A stretch of DNA of 64,000 nucleotides, taken from assembly GCF_011762095.1 (NCBI RefSeq), contig NZ_JAASQO010000011.1, forward strand, positions 1-64,000. The letters run 5' to 3'. This DNA is from Parvibaculum indicum (GTDB lineage Bacteria; Pseudomonadota; Alphaproteobacteria; Parvibaculales; Parvibaculaceae). The notes under the pieces are model-generated. The model was not told the DNA's origin. It saw nothing but the letters and a program-made list of their open reading frames with translations, and ran no database searches. Of this stretch, positions 49,954-59,679 are shown in pieces; position 1 is the stretch's first letter, and every line of letters starts with the position of its first letter. A program made the position numbers and the translations under genes.

Positions 49954-51219
49954 ATGGCGGACAAATCGAAAAAAGGGCCGGGAACTCCCGAAAACCTCTA
50001 CCTCTCCGCCCGCGAGGCGGCGGCGGAGTTGGGGGTGAGCCTTGCCACGCTTTACGCCTATGTGAGCCGCGATCTCATCCGCTCCGAGCCCGTCCCGGAC
50101 AGCCGCGCCAAGCGCTACCGGGCCGAGGATATCCGCAAACTCAGGGCCCGCCGCGGCGGTTCGCCGGGCGAAACGGCCCTGCCGCCCGGCGCCAAAGCCG
50201 GTTTCGGCCTCGGCGGCCAGCCGGTGCTGGAGAGCGCAATCACCCTCATCAGCGACGGAAAGCTCTATTATCGCGGCGCTGACGCTACGTCATTGGCTGA
50301 AAATGCCAGCCTCGAACAGGTCGCGACGCTGCTCTGGGGGCTCAGCGACATCCAGCCCTTCACCCGGGACGAACTGCCGCCCTGGACGCCGAAACTCGAG
50401 GCGCTGGCCGCGGAACTCAGGACCATGCCCCGGATCGAGCGCTGTCTGGCGCTGCTCCCCGTCGCCGCGCTGGAAGACGCCGCCGTCTACAACATGACCG
50501 AGCGCGGCCTTGCCGCCACCGGCGCGCGCCTCCTCCGGCTGGTGGCCGCCATCGTCGCGGGCGAGACGCCGGGTCCAGCGCCCGTCCATGAAATGCTAAG
50601 CCGGGCAATGACTTATGGCGACAGGCCGGGGACGGAACTGATCCGCGCCGCGCTCGTTCTTTCCGCCGATCACGAGCTCAACGCCTCCGCCTTCACCGTG
50701 CGCTGCGTCGCCGGAACGGGCTCCAATCTCTACGCCGCCATGCAGGCGGGCATCTGCGCCGCGCAGGGGCCGAAGCATGGCGGCCTCACCACCCGGGTCG
50801 AGAGTTTCCTTTTCGATCTGGCCAACCGGCAGGACATCGAGGACGCGGTCATCCAGCGCCTGCGCGAAAACGATCCCCCGCCCGGCTTCGGCCACTGGCT
50901 CTATCCCGACGGCGATCCGCGCGCGAAATGCCTGCTCGACATGCTGGCGCGCTCGCATGGGGACGATGCGGTTTTCCAGCGCGTGGAGCGCGTCCGCCGC
51001 GTGATGGCGGAAGCCGGCGGGCTGCATCCCAATATCGATTTTGCGATTGCCGCCACGGGTGGCGTTCTGCACCTGCCGCGCGGCGCGGCGCTCACGCTTT
51101 TCGTGCTGGGCCGCATGGCGGGCTGGATCGGCCACGCCATGGAGCAGTACCGCTCCGGCCAGATGATCCGCCCCCGCGCCCGCTATGTCGGCGAAACGCC
51201 CCGCACCGGCCTCCAGTGA
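49954..51219 (+). CDS. Citrate synthase-family protein with N-terminal MerR-type HTH
   Basis: This 421-residue protein begins with a MerR/excisionase-like HTH (YLSAREAAAELGVSLATLYA, YVSRDLIRSEPV, about residues 15-55). A citrate synthase fold follows, keeping ADHELNASAF, GPKHGGLTTR, GFGHWLYPDGDPRAK and the late acid in PNIDFAIAATGG, so catalytic residues look intact. It may be a trigger enzyme or a regulator sensing acyl-CoA/oxaloacetate. It is divergent from a second citrate synthase 114 bp away. ATG 49954 was chosen. Confidence 0.9.
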   Translation: MADKSKKGPGTPENLYLSAREAAAELGVSLATLYAYVSRDLIRSEPVPDSRAKRYRAEDIRKLRARRGGSPGETALPPGAKAGFGLGGQPVLESAITLISDGKLYYRGADATSLAENASLEQVATLLWGLSDIQPFTRDELPPWTPKLEALAAELRTMPRIERCLALLPVAALEDAAVYNMTERGLAATGARLLRLVAAIVAGETPGPAPVHEMLSRAMTYGDRPGTELIRAALVLSADHELNASAFTVRCVAGTGSNLYAAMQAGICAAQGPKHGGLTTRVESFLFDLANRQDIEDAVIQRLRENDPPPGFGHWLYPDGDPRAKCLLDMLARSHGDDAVFQRVERVRRVMAEAGGLHPNIDFAIAATGGVLHLPRGAALTLFVLGRMAGWIGHAMEQYRSGQMIRPRARYVGETPRTGLQ

Positions 51220-51225
51220 GACGCC

Positions 51226-52419
51226 TCAGGCGACGTCCGTCATTCGGCTTTCGGCGGGGATCGACGGCACGAGACGCGAAGGCGGCAGGCAAATGCAGAC
51301 CGTCGTCCCCACGCCGATCTTGCTTTCAAGGCACAAAGTGCCGTCATGCGCCTCCGCCATGGCCTTGGCGAGCGGCAGGCCGAGCCCCGTTCCCGCTCTC
51401 GTCCGTGTAAAGGAGTTTTCCACCTGCTCGAAAGGCTCGAGCACCTTTTCCAGCTTGTCGGCGGGTATGCCGATTCCCGTATCGTGCACGGCAATCCGCA
51501 TGCCTCCATCTGCGCTCGTTTCCGCGACGACCGAAATATCCCCCTGCGGCGGCGTGAATTTGACCGCGTTCGAGACCAGATTGACGAGAATGCGCCGGAT
51601 CTGCTGCTCGTCCGCAAAAAGCGTCGGCAGGTCCGCCTCGATCTGGGCGGAAAGCGTCAACCCGTTTTCGGAGATCGAGGGGGTCATCATGCGAACCACT
51701 TCATCCACGATCTCCGGGATGACGATCTCGGTTTCGTTCAGTTCCGACCGCCCCGCCTCGATCTTCGCCATGTCGAGGAGTTCGTTGATCATGCCGAGCA
51801 GATGAACGCCGGAAGTGTGGATATCCGCGACATATTCCTTGTAGCGCGGGGGCTGCATCTCGCCGTAAAGCTCCATGCGAATCAGGTCGGCAAAGCCGAT
51901 GATCGCATTGAGCGGCGTGCGCAGTTCATGGCTCATGGTCGCCAGGAATTTGGTTTTGCTCTGATTGGCGGCTTCCGCACGCTGCCGCTGGCGCTCCAGG
52001 TCCTCGGCGCGGCGCTCGGTCAGCCCGGCCATCACGCGCATCAGCGTCGCCGCCGCGCCGAGACCGAAATAGGCGCCATTTTCCGTCACGATATAGCCCT
52101 GCAGCGGCGATGAAAGCCCAGAGCCGAAAAGCCGCGCATTGACCCGCTCGCAGCTCTCGGAGGCATCGACGACAAGGGGATAGCGGTTCATCAGCGATGA
52201 AATCGGCCGCCGCCCGTAAATCTCCCGGCCGTAAAGGCGGACATAGACCAGCAGGAAATCCTGGCGGCTGACCATCCCGACCGGGCGCCCGTCGTTCACC
52301 ACCGGCACGTTCAGCAGAGATCCGCTCGCCATGAACCGATCGAACGCCTCCTGGCATGTCGTCCGGGACGAAAACGGCGTCACCCTCTCGGCAAGATCCC
52401 GCGCTATCGGAATTTGCAT
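51226..52419 (-). CDS. Soluble sensor histidine kinase with CBS-like N-terminus
   Basis: This 397-residue protein has no membrane helix. Residues 1-130 look like a tandem CBS/CBS-like region (LLNVPVVNDGRPVGMVSRQD, then a second half ending ENGAYFGLGAAATLM). A short coiled coil leads to HisKA with H164 in MSHELRTPLNAIIGF, then HATPase motifs N284, DTGIGIP (313) and GTGLGLPLAKA (343). No response regulator is adjacent, so it is an orphan kinase. CBS pairs often bind adenine nucleotides. Confidence 0.88.
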   Translation of the reverse strand: MQIPIARDLAERVTPFSSRTTCQEAFDRFMASGSLLNVPVVNDGRPVGMVSRQDFLLVYVRLYGREIYGRRPISSLMNRYPLVVDASESCERVNARLFGSGLSSPLQGYIVTENGAYFGLGAAATLMRVMAGLTERRAEDLERQRQRAEAANQSKTKFLATMSHELRTPLNAIIGFADLIRMELYGEMQPPRYKEYVADIHTSGVHLLGMINELLDMAKIEAGRSELNETEIVIPEIVDEVVRMMTPSISENGLTLSAQIEADLPTLFADEQQIRRILVNLVSNAVKFTPPQGDISVVAETSADGGMRIAVHDTGIGIPADKLEKVLEPFEQVENSFTRTRAGTGLGLPLAKAMAEAHDGTLCLESKIGVGTTVCICLPPSRLVPSIPAESRMTDVA

Positions 52420-52689
52420 TGTCTCACTCGCTACAGCCCACCCGGCGCGTCGTCTCTCGTCGCCCGACGCGCTATGGCGACAAAGAATGGCGGCAACCCT
52501 TTAACGGACCTTGAAAGCTATCGGGCCGGGAGCAGTCATCATAAATAATTCGCATAACCGACATGCTGGACGCTTCGGACCGGATCGCGTCTTATGAAGA
52601 CATTGGAATCGAAGACATAAGGGGAGAAAACAATGGACAGACCAGAGCCATGCCGGCGACCGGACCGGCACCAAAGCGCCTGATCCCTC

Positions 52690-53946
52690 ATGGAAATCCC
52701 CTCCGGAGCGGACGCCCCGCCGGCCGAGGCAAGCCGCAAGCACCGCCTGCGCCTCTACCTTTCGGGCCAGGCGAGTTGGTATGTGAGCCTCGGCATCCAG
52801 TTCGTGATCTTTCCCTTTCTGGTGACACAGGTTCTGGACGAACCGGCCTATCGTGTCGGGCTGGCCCAGATGTCCCTGATGGCGCCGGCCATCCTCTTCA
52901 TGCTGTTGGGCGGGTCGATGGCGGACCGGGCGGATGCGCGCACCATTCTGATCCGCGTTCATGCGCTCGCGGCCATGCCGCCGATCCTGCTCGCCACCCT
53001 GCTGCTCTATGGCGAACTCAGCTATGGCGCGCTGATCGTCTATGCGCTCGCCATGGGGACGCTTGGCGCTTTTGCCCTGCCTGCGCGCGATTCCGCCCTG
53101 ACCCGCGTCGCCGAAACCGGCATTCAGCAGGCCGTGACGCTTGCCATGGGCGCCCAGATGATCTCGCAGCTGGTCGGCATGCTGATCGCGGCGACCGCCG
53201 CCTATACGGGGACGCATGTGCTGCTCTTCTTCCAGGCCGCGGTAATGATCGCGGGCGGCATTGCCAGTTGGCGACTGGCGCCGCTGCCGCCGTCCCACGC
53301 ACCCGGCACCGACGGGCCTCTCGCACAGATTCTGGACGGGCTGCGGGTATCGCGCCGCGAACCGATCGTCATCACCGTGATCGGCGCGATGTTCGCCGTC
53401 GGGATCTTCTATGTCGGCAGCTTCCTCGTGGTGTTGCCGCTTATGATCCGCGACGTCTATCACTCCACACCCGATGAATTCACGCTGCGCTTCGCCGTCG
53501 TCAATATCTGTTTCTGGGGCGGCACCATCGCGGCGACGCTGGCGCTGCTTCGCACCGGCCATATCGAGCATCGCGGGCGCGTCATGATCGCTTCGCTCAC
53601 ATCCGGCGCGATTGTGCTCGCCTTGCTGGGCCTTTCGCTGCCGTTCTGGGCCCTGTGCATCCTGATCTTCATCTGGGGCACGGGCGCGGGCACCACCATG
53701 ACGATGGGCCGAACCATCGTGCAGCTCGCCGCGCCGGACAGCCATCGCGCCCGCGTATTGGCGCTCTATCAGCTCGGCTTTTCCGGCGGGGCGCCTGTCG
53801 GCTCCTTCTGTATGGGCTATCTTGTCGGCACGATGGGCATTCACAGCGCCACGCTCGCTCCGGCCCTGATCGTCACCCTCATTCTCGCCGGGCTGGTCCG
53901 CTTCTCGCCCATATGGGCCTATCGGGACGAAGAGCGGTCGCTATGA
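52690..53946 (+). CDS. MFS exporter-like transporter, first of a pair
   Basis: This 418-residue inner-membrane protein has about 12 helices of the MFS_3 (EntS-like) type, with GGSMADRADARTILIRVHAL in the 2-3 loop and PARDSALTRVAETGIQQAVT in the middle. Export of a small molecule is the usual activity of this branch. The stop overlaps the next MFS start by ATGA. The two proteins are paralogs, so they may function together. Substrate unknown. Confidence 0.9.
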   Translation: MEIPSGADAPPAEASRKHRLRLYLSGQASWYVSLGIQFVIFPFLVTQVLDEPAYRVGLAQMSLMAPAILFMLLGGSMADRADARTILIRVHALAAMPPILLATLLLYGELSYGALIVYALAMGTLGAFALPARDSALTRVAETGIQQAVTLAMGAQMISQLVGMLIAATAAYTGTHVLLFFQAAVMIAGGIASWRLAPLPPSHAPGTDGPLAQILDGLRVSRREPIVITVIGAMFAVGIFYVGSFLVVLPLMIRDVYHSTPDEFTLRFAVVNICFWGGTIAATLALLRTGHIEHRGRVMIASLTSGAIVLALLGLSLPFWALCILIFIWGTGAGTTMTMGRTIVQLAAPDSHRARVLALYQLGFSGGAPVGSFCMGYLVGTMGIHSATLAPALIVTLILAGLVRFSPIWAYRDEERSL

Positions 53947-55190
53947 CATCTCCGAACGGCACGCCCCGGCAGCACAATCTCGACCATCGCTGGTACATGG
54001 TCGGCATATGGAGCTACTTCACGGCCATGGGCATTCAGGGTGTGCTCTACCCCTGGATCGTCGCTTTCGTGCTGGACGAACCGTCAAGCCGCGTCGGCAT
54101 CGCGCAGATGCTGTCCATGTTGCCGATGCTGCTTTTGAGCCTGTTCGGCGGCGCGGCGGCGGACCGGGTGGAATTGCGAACCCATCTGATGCGGCTCCAG
54201 TTCATCGGCGTCCTTCCGCCGCTGGCCCTTGCCGGTCTGATGATGTCCGGCTTCCTGACCTATGAAATCGCAATCCTTTATGCATTGAGCGCCTCGGCGC
54301 TTGGCGGCTTCATCATGCCGGCGCGCGACTCGATGCTGTCGCGCGTCGCCACGAAAAGCCTGGGCGGCAACATTCAGCGCGCGGTCGCCATGGCCATCGG
54401 GGGACAATTTCTCGGTCAGGTCGTCGGCTTCCTCATCGGCGGCCCGGCCGAATATATCGGCGCCGTGCCGCTGCTGATCGCCCAGAGCGCGTTTCTCGTC
54501 ATCGCCGCGCTTTCCACCTCCAAGCTCTCGCCCGCCCCGCCCACCAGACGGGAGGGCACGCGGCGCTCTCCCCTTCAGGATGTGAAGGAAGGGCTGGCCA
54601 CGATCTGGGCCGACGATCGCGTCAGGCCCGTGCTCGTCTTCATGTTCTTTTCGGGCATCCTGTTCATGGGCGTGTTTCTGGTGGTCTTTCCGATCCTCAT
54701 TCGCGACGTCTATCAGGGCAGTTCGCGCGAGGTCGGTTTCGTGATGATGAGCTTCTTCGGCGGGATCGGGATTTCCTCGCTCTCGTTGAGCCAGATGCGT
54801 CCCATCCGGCGGCAGGGCCGCGCCATCATGATCGCCATGTGCACGGGCTCCACCGTGATGATCCTGATCCATTTTCACCCGCCTGTCTGGGGGGTCTATC
54901 TGCTGGCATTGGCCTGGGGTCTGGCGGCGGGCATCTCGATGAGCCAGTCGCGCGCCGTGGTGCAGGAGGCAGCATCTGACGCCATGCGCGCGCGCATGCT
55001 GGCCGGCTTCTCGCTGGGCACGATGGGCGGCGGGCCGCTCGGTTCGTTTCTGATGGGATATGTGATCGCCGCGATAGGACCGCTCGATGCCGTACTCGTG
55101 CCCGTCTCGCTGATGGTGCTGCTCTGGCTCTCGATCTTCTTCTTCACGCCGCTCTGGCAGATGGAGGCAGCCAGACCCGGGGATTACTGA
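53943..55190 (+). CDS. MFS exporter-like transporter, second of a pair
   Basis: This 415-residue, 12-helix membrane protein resembles its upstream neighbour throughout (QFVIFPFLVTQVLDEPAYRV against VLYPWIVAFVLDEPSSRVGI; PARDSMLSRVAT against PARDSALTRVAE). Its 2-3 loop reads FGGAAADRVELRTHLMRLQF. The ATG overlaps the stop of the first gene, giving translational coupling. No regulator is adjacent on the same strand. Confidence 0.9.
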   Translation: MTSPNGTPRQHNLDHRWYMVGIWSYFTAMGIQGVLYPWIVAFVLDEPSSRVGIAQMLSMLPMLLLSLFGGAAADRVELRTHLMRLQFIGVLPPLALAGLMMSGFLTYEIAILYALSASALGGFIMPARDSMLSRVATKSLGGNIQRAVAMAIGGQFLGQVVGFLIGGPAEYIGAVPLLIAQSAFLVIAALSTSKLSPAPPTRREGTRRSPLQDVKEGLATIWADDRVRPVLVFMFFSGILFMGVFLVVFPILIRDVYQGSSREVGFVMMSFFGGIGISSLSLSQMRPIRRQGRAIMIAMCTGSTVMILIHFHPPVWGVYLLALAWGLAAGISMSQSRAVVQEAASDAMRARMLAGFSLGTMGGGPLGSFLMGYVIAAIGPLDAVLVPVSLMVLLWLSIFFFTPLWQMEAARPGDY

Positions 55191-55204
55191 CGGGCGCGGC
55201 ACAT

Positions 55205-55234
55205 AAAAAAGGAGCGGGCAAAACCGCCCGCTCC
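55205..55234 (-). terminator. Rho-independent terminator of the crotonase gene
   Basis: GGAGCGGGC and GCCCGCTCC form a perfect 9-bp stem around AAAACC. On the minus strand it is followed by a TTTTTT run (plus-strand AAAAAA at 55205-55210), so it fits the crotonase gene ending at 55248. Confidence 0.88.
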
Positions 55235-55247
55235 CCTCGATCTTCGG

Positions 55248-56153
55248 TCAGCTGTATTTGCGCTCGTCCCACCAGGGGAAGAAGGACGGCATGTCCTCCG
55301 ACACCTTGTTGGGATATTTCGCCGGGCGCTTTTCGAGGAAGGACATCACGCCTTCCTTCGCATCCTCCTGCGCCCCGCGCGCATAGATGGCGCGGCTGTC
55401 GACCTTGTGGGCTTCCATCGGATGATCGGCGCCGAGCATGCGCCACATCATCTGGCGCGTCAGCGCAATCGACACCGGGGCGGTGTTTTCCACGATCTCA
55501 CGGGCCATCTCGTAAGCCGCCGGCAGCAGGTCGTCGGCCTTGTAGAGCTTTTTCACCAGACCGCCTTCGAGGGCTTCCTGCGCCGGGAAGACGCGGCCGG
55601 AATAGGTCCATTCCAGCGCCTGGCTGATGCCCACGAGACGCGGCAGGAACCAGCTCGAGCAGGCTTCCGGCACGATACCGCGGCGGGCGAAGACGAAGCC
55701 GAAACGGGCGTCTTCGGAGGCCAGGCGGACGTCCATGGCGAGCTGCATGGTGACGCCAATCCCGACCGCCGGGCCGTTGACCGCCGCGATCACGGGTTTC
55801 AGGCATTCGAAAATACGCAGCGTTACCCGACCGCCGCCATCGCGAACCGCGGGATTGCTCCAGTCGATGCTGCCGTCGGGACGGCGCGGGTCGCCCGCCT
55901 TGTCGGGACGGTCGTCGCGTTCGGCATAGTCGAAGGTCTTGGCACCCGCGGAAAGATCGGCACCGGCGCAGAAGGCGCGGCCCTCGCCCGTCACCACGAT
56001 GGCGCGTACATCGTCATCGGCGTCCGCCCGGTCGAAGGCGTCGATGAGTTCCTGCATCATTTCGCCGGTAAACGCGTTCAGCTTATCGGGCCGGTTGAGA
56101 GTAATGGTGAGGATATTGTCCTTCACATCGTATTTGATCGTCTCGTAGGCCAT
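55248..56153 (-). CDS. Enoyl-CoA hydratase/isomerase (crotonase) family protein
   Basis: This 301-residue protein has the crotonase oxyanion-hole strips GRAFCAGADLS (about 57-67) and VNGPAVGIGVTMQLAMDVR (about 125), and a possible catalytic Glu in GIVPEACSSWFLP. The second Glu of hydratases is not plainly visible, so an isomerase or hydrolase is possible. It is slightly long because of a DRPDKAGDPRRPDGSIDW insertion after the first strip. It is divergent from an acyl-CoA synthetase, which suggests fatty acid or aliphatic acid breakdown. Confidence 0.88.
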   Translation of the reverse strand: MAYETIKYDVKDNILTITLNRPDKLNAFTGEMMQELIDAFDRADADDDVRAIVVTGEGRAFCAGADLSAGAKTFDYAERDDRPDKAGDPRRPDGSIDWSNPAVRDGGGRVTLRIFECLKPVIAAVNGPAVGIGVTMQLAMDVRLASEDARFGFVFARRGIVPEACSSWFLPRLVGISQALEWTYSGRVFPAQEALEGGLVKKLYKADDLLPAAYEMAREIVENTAPVSIALTRQMMWRMLGADHPMEAHKVDSRAIYARGAQEDAKEGVMSFLEKRPAKYPNKVSEDMPSFFPWWDERKYS

Positions 56154-56413
56154 TCATGGTCCTCCCTGTGTGTGGCTTTTGCCGAATTCTTTTTCTGGCG
56201 CGGGACCGGCGAGCAGGTAACCACCGTGCCGCAACGTCAACAGCGCGAAATACCGCGCCGGAAGTTGACGCAGGCTTCATCTTGCTGTGTCTTTCCCTGC
56301 AGCAATTGAAGCCATGTGAAAAACATGGCCACTTATAACAACGCATGGTCGCAAAAGCGACGGCAAGGCGGCTCGATTTATGACCGTCCGGCGCCCTTGG
56401 GAGACGATACCGA

Positions 56414-57976
56414 ATGCACCCCTATATCCACGCCCAAAACAATCCCGACAAGCCCGCCTATATCATGGCCGGATCGGGGGAGACCGTTACCTACAAGCAG
56501 CTCGACGAGCGCTCCAACCAACTCGCCCATCTGATGCGCCGCGCCGGCCTGAAAACCGGCGACGCCATCGCGGTCTTCATGGAGAACAATGCGCGCTATT
56601 TCGAGATCTGCTGGGCGGCGCAGCGGGCCGGCCTCTACTTCACCTGCATCTCCTCTCGCCTGACGGCCAGTGAGGTCGCCTATATCATCAACGATTGCGG
56701 CGCCAAGCTCCTCTTCACCTCGAAGGAGAAGGAAACCGTCGCCAAGGAAGTGCTCGATGGCCAGATGGCGCCGAATGTCACGGGCTACTACATGGTGAAC
56801 GGCACCGCGCCCGGTTTCGACAGCTGCGAAACCGCGGCCAAACAGATGCCGACGGACCCCATTCCGGACCAGACCTCCGGGACCGACATGCTCTATTCCT
56901 CGGGCACGACGGGGCGCCCGAAGGGCATTCGCGTACCGCTGCCCGGCACACCGATCGACGAGGCGAATTCGCTCATCGCACTGGTGCAGTTTCTCTACGG
57001 CTTCGACGAGAACATGATCTATCTCTCGCCGGCCCCGCTCTATCACGCCGCGCCGCTGCGCTATTGCATGGCGGTGAACCGTGTCGGCGGCACCATCATC
57101 GTGATGGAGCATTTCGATCCGGAAGAGGCGCTAAAGCTCATCGAGAAGCACAAGGCGACGCACAGCCAGTGGGTACCCACCATGTTCGTGCGGATGCTGA
57201 AAATGCCGGAAGAGGTGCGCAAGAAATACGATGTGTCGTCGTTGAAGGTCGCCATTCACGCAGCGGCGCCCTGCCCGATCCCGGTCAAGGAAGAGATGAT
57301 CAACTGGTGGGGTCCGGTGATCTATGAATATTACGCGGGCTCGGAAGGCAACGGCTTCTGCGCGCTCAACTCCGAGGAATGGATGGCGCATAAGGGCTCC
57401 GTCGGCAAACCCCTGATGGGCAAGCTGCATATCTGCGACGAGAATGGCGAGGAAGTGCCGCCAGGCGAGCCCGGCACGATCTACTTCGCGCCCGAGGACG
57501 AGAACGGTCCGGTTTTCGAATATTATAACGATCCGGAGAAGACGAAGGACAGCCGTCATCCGACAAGGAACTGGACGACGCTGGGCGATGTCGGCCGGGT
57601 GGACGAGGACGGCTATCTCTACCTCACCGACCGCAAGGCCTTCATGATCATTTCGGGTGGCGTGAACATCTATCCGCAGGAAGCCGAGAACCTGCTCATC
57701 ACCCATCCCAAGGTCGCCGATGTCGCGGTGATCGGCGTCCCGAACGAGGATTTCGGCGAAGAAGTGAAAGCTGTCGTCCAGCCCATGGAATGGAGCGACG
57801 CGGGGCCGGCGCTGGAAGCCGAACTCATCGATTTCTGCAAGGAGCATCTCTCGGCGATCAAATGCCCGCGTTCGGTCGATTTCGAGGAAGAACTCCCCCG
57901 CCATCCGACCGGCAAGCTCTACAAGCGCCTCATCCGCGACCGGTACTGGGGCAATCGCGATTCCAAGATCGTCTGA
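56414..57976 (+). CDS. Acyl-CoA synthetase (AMP-forming)
   Basis: This 520-residue adenylate-forming enzyme has the P-loop YSSGTTGRPKG near residue 160, YEYYAGSEGNGF near 305, the hinge region LYLTDRKAFMIISGG near 405, and the catalytic Lys in PTGKLYKR near 500. It activates a carboxylic acid, probably a medium/long or branched aliphatic one. A promoter gap of 260 bp separates it from the divergent crotonase gene; no strong operator was found there. Confidence 0.92.
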   Translation: MHPYIHAQNNPDKPAYIMAGSGETVTYKQLDERSNQLAHLMRRAGLKTGDAIAVFMENNARYFEICWAAQRAGLYFTCISSRLTASEVAYIINDCGAKLLFTSKEKETVAKEVLDGQMAPNVTGYYMVNGTAPGFDSCETAAKQMPTDPIPDQTSGTDMLYSSGTTGRPKGIRVPLPGTPIDEANSLIALVQFLYGFDENMIYLSPAPLYHAAPLRYCMAVNRVGGTIIVMEHFDPEEALKLIEKHKATHSQWVPTMFVRMLKMPEEVRKKYDVSSLKVAIHAAAPCPIPVKEEMINWWGPVIYEYYAGSEGNGFCALNSEEWMAHKGSVGKPLMGKLHICDENGEEVPPGEPGTIYFAPEDENGPVFEYYNDPEKTKDSRHPTRNWTTLGDVGRVDEDGYLYLTDRKAFMIISGGVNIYPQEAENLLITHPKVADVAVIGVPNEDFGEEVKAVVQPMEWSDAGPALEAELIDFCKEHLSAIKCPRSVDFEEELPRHPTGKLYKRLIRDRYWGNRDSKIV

Positions 57977-58057
57977 CCCTGCCGCCCAACCAGCCCGGCC
58001 GGTGTGCTACGCTCCGGCCGGGAATCATGGTGGATACTCCGCGAGAAAGGTTGGGCA

Positions 58058-58555
58058 ATGTCCGGGACGAAAACGGAACGAAAACATTTCGGTTTTTTGG
58101 CGGCCACGGCCCTCGGGGCCGCCCTTTTTGCCTTTGGCGGCGCGGTCTCGTCGGCGCATGCCAACGAGGTCACCTATTCCGGCACCAAATGCCGGAATCT
58201 CAACGGCGCCGGCGGCAAATTCAAGAAAGACTACTACGTCTATTTCGAGACCAATTCGAGCCGGGTGGACCCGAAATATCATGACGACCTCAAGCATATC
58301 TACGAGTTCGCCAAGGGCCAGCATGCGGGGCAGATCTGCCTTTTCGGCAAGTCCAGCAAGACGGGCGACGCCAAGGACAACGCCGCGCTGGGACGCAAAC
58401 GCGCCCGCAACGTCGCCGTCATTTTCGAGAAATTCGGCTGGCCGCGGAAGGACATCACGGTCGAGACCGAAGGCGAGGCCTGGGGCTGGCTTCAGGAGAC
58501 ACTGACCTGGGATGCGCCGGAGGACCGCCGGGTCCGTATCCGCCTCTCCCGTTAG
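58058..58555 (+). CDS. Small OmpA-domain protein
   Basis: This 165-residue protein has a signal peptide (FLAATALGAALFAFGG, cleavage near AHA) and an OmpA/MotB-like peptidoglycan-binding domain, YYVYFETNSSRVDPKYHDDL, LFGKSSKTGDAKDNAALGRK, RARNVAVIFEKFGWPRKDIT. The usual Asp-Arg motif may be represented by the late DRRVRIRL. It has no beta-barrel and is probably periplasmic. Two cysteines may pair. Confidence 0.82.
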   Translation: MSGTKTERKHFGFLAATALGAALFAFGGAVSSAHANEVTYSGTKCRNLNGAGGKFKKDYYVYFETNSSRVDPKYHDDLKHIYEFAKGQHAGQICLFGKSSKTGDAKDNAALGRKRARNVAVIFEKFGWPRKDITVETEGEAWGWLQETLTWDAPEDRRVRIRLSR

Positions 58556-58678
58556 GTTCGCCGATAAGGATTTGGCACGCGCGGACCGCGCGGCTAAATT
58601 GCGCCCCGACATCCATTCAGGCCCGGACCCCAGCGTCGAGGCCCCAATCCAGATATTCACATCGCGGGAGAAATTCAG

Positions 58679-59131
58679 ATGCGCGTTTTCGATACCGTCG
58701 CCGACTATGTGGCTGAAAAAGGCAATGAAATCGGCGTCAGCGACTGGGTGACGATCGACCAGGACCGGATCAACCTGTTCGCCGACGCCACGGGCGACCA
58801 CCAGTGGATCCATATCGATCCGGAGCGGACCCAGAAAGAGCTGGGCATGCCGACCATTGCCCATGGCTACCTCACGCTTTCGCTGCTGCCCATGCTGATG
58901 GGCCAGATTTCCGGCGTGAAGAGCGCGACCCGCGGCGTCAACTACGGCTCCAACTCGGTGCGTTTCACCAACATGGTGCCGGTGAACTCGCGTGTGCGCG
59001 CCCGCGTGACGCTGAAGGACGCCACGCCGAAGGCCGGCGGTACGCAGATCATCAATGAAGTGACGATGGAGATCGAAGGCCAGGAGCGCCCGGCCATGAT
59101 CGCCGAGACGATCTCGCTGATCTTCGAATAA
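58679..59131 (+). CDS. MaoC-family dehydratase
   Basis: This 150-residue hot-dog-fold (R)-specific enoyl-CoA hydratase-like protein has the hydratase 2 motif [20 protein letters not shown] with catalytic Asp and His, and [14 protein letters not shown] with the family Gly-Tyr. It could serve fatty acid oxidation or PHA precursor supply, in keeping with the phasin elsewhere in the window. It stands 548 bp downstream of the acyl-CoA synthetase's next gene, not in an obvious operon. Confidence 0.88.
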   Translation: MRVFDTVADYVAEKGNEIGVSDWVTIDQDRINLFADATGDHQWIHIDPERTQKELGMPTIAHGYLTLSLLPMLMGQISGVKSATRGVNYGSNSVRFTNMVPVNSRVRARVTLKDATPKAGGTQIINEVTMEIEGQERPAMIAETISLIFE

Positions 59132-59261
59132 GGCCCAAGGGCCCGGACGCCGCATTATTTGCCGGCGCGTTCTGCCTTCTCCCCTGCAAGGGGTGGAAGC
59201 CGCGGGGCGCGCCGCTTATCTTTTGAGCAGCCGATCCGTTTCACCAGGAAGGAACTGGCCC

Positions 59262-59663
59262 ATGTCCGACAAGACTGAAAAAAGCGACGCCGACTGGAAG
59301 GCCGAGCTGACGCCCGAGCAGTATCATGTGACCCGCGAACAGGGTACGGAGCGCCCCTTCACCGGCCCCTGGTGGGACGAGAAACGGGCGGGCGCCTATT
59401 CCTGTATCTGCTGCGGCGCGCCTTTGTTCCGGTCCGAAACCAAATATGAAAGCGGCTCGGGCTGGCCCAGCTTCTACGCCCCTGCCGACGCGGACGCCGT
59501 CGGGATCACCGAGGACCGTTCGCATGGCATGGTCCGGACCGAGGCCCATTGCGCCAAATGCAAAGCGCATCTCGGGCATATCTTTCCCGACGGTCCCGCT
59601 CCCACGGGCTTGCGTTTCTGCATGAACGGCACCTCACTCGACTTCAAGCCCGACGACGAGTAA
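59262..59663 (+). CDS. msrB: Peptide-methionine (R)-S-oxide reductase
   Basis: This 133-residue enzyme reduces methionine-R-sulfoxide in proteins. Zinc cysteines are Cys48/Cys51 (CICC) and Cys97/Cys100 (CAKC), and the catalytic Cys120 lies in RFCMNG. No signal peptide, so cytosolic. ATG 59262 gives the normal length; an earlier in-frame ATG at 59193 adds an unrelated sequence. It lies 16 bp before the oligopeptidase gene and may be co-transcribed. Confidence 0.95.
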   Translation: MSDKTEKSDADWKAELTPEQYHVTREQGTERPFTGPWWDEKRAGAYSCICCGAPLFRSETKYESGSGWPSFYAPADADAVGITEDRSHGMVRTEAHCAKCKAHLGHIFPDGPAPTGLRFCMNGTSLDFKPDDE

Positions 59664-59679
59664 TCCCTTCTCCCGCCAA

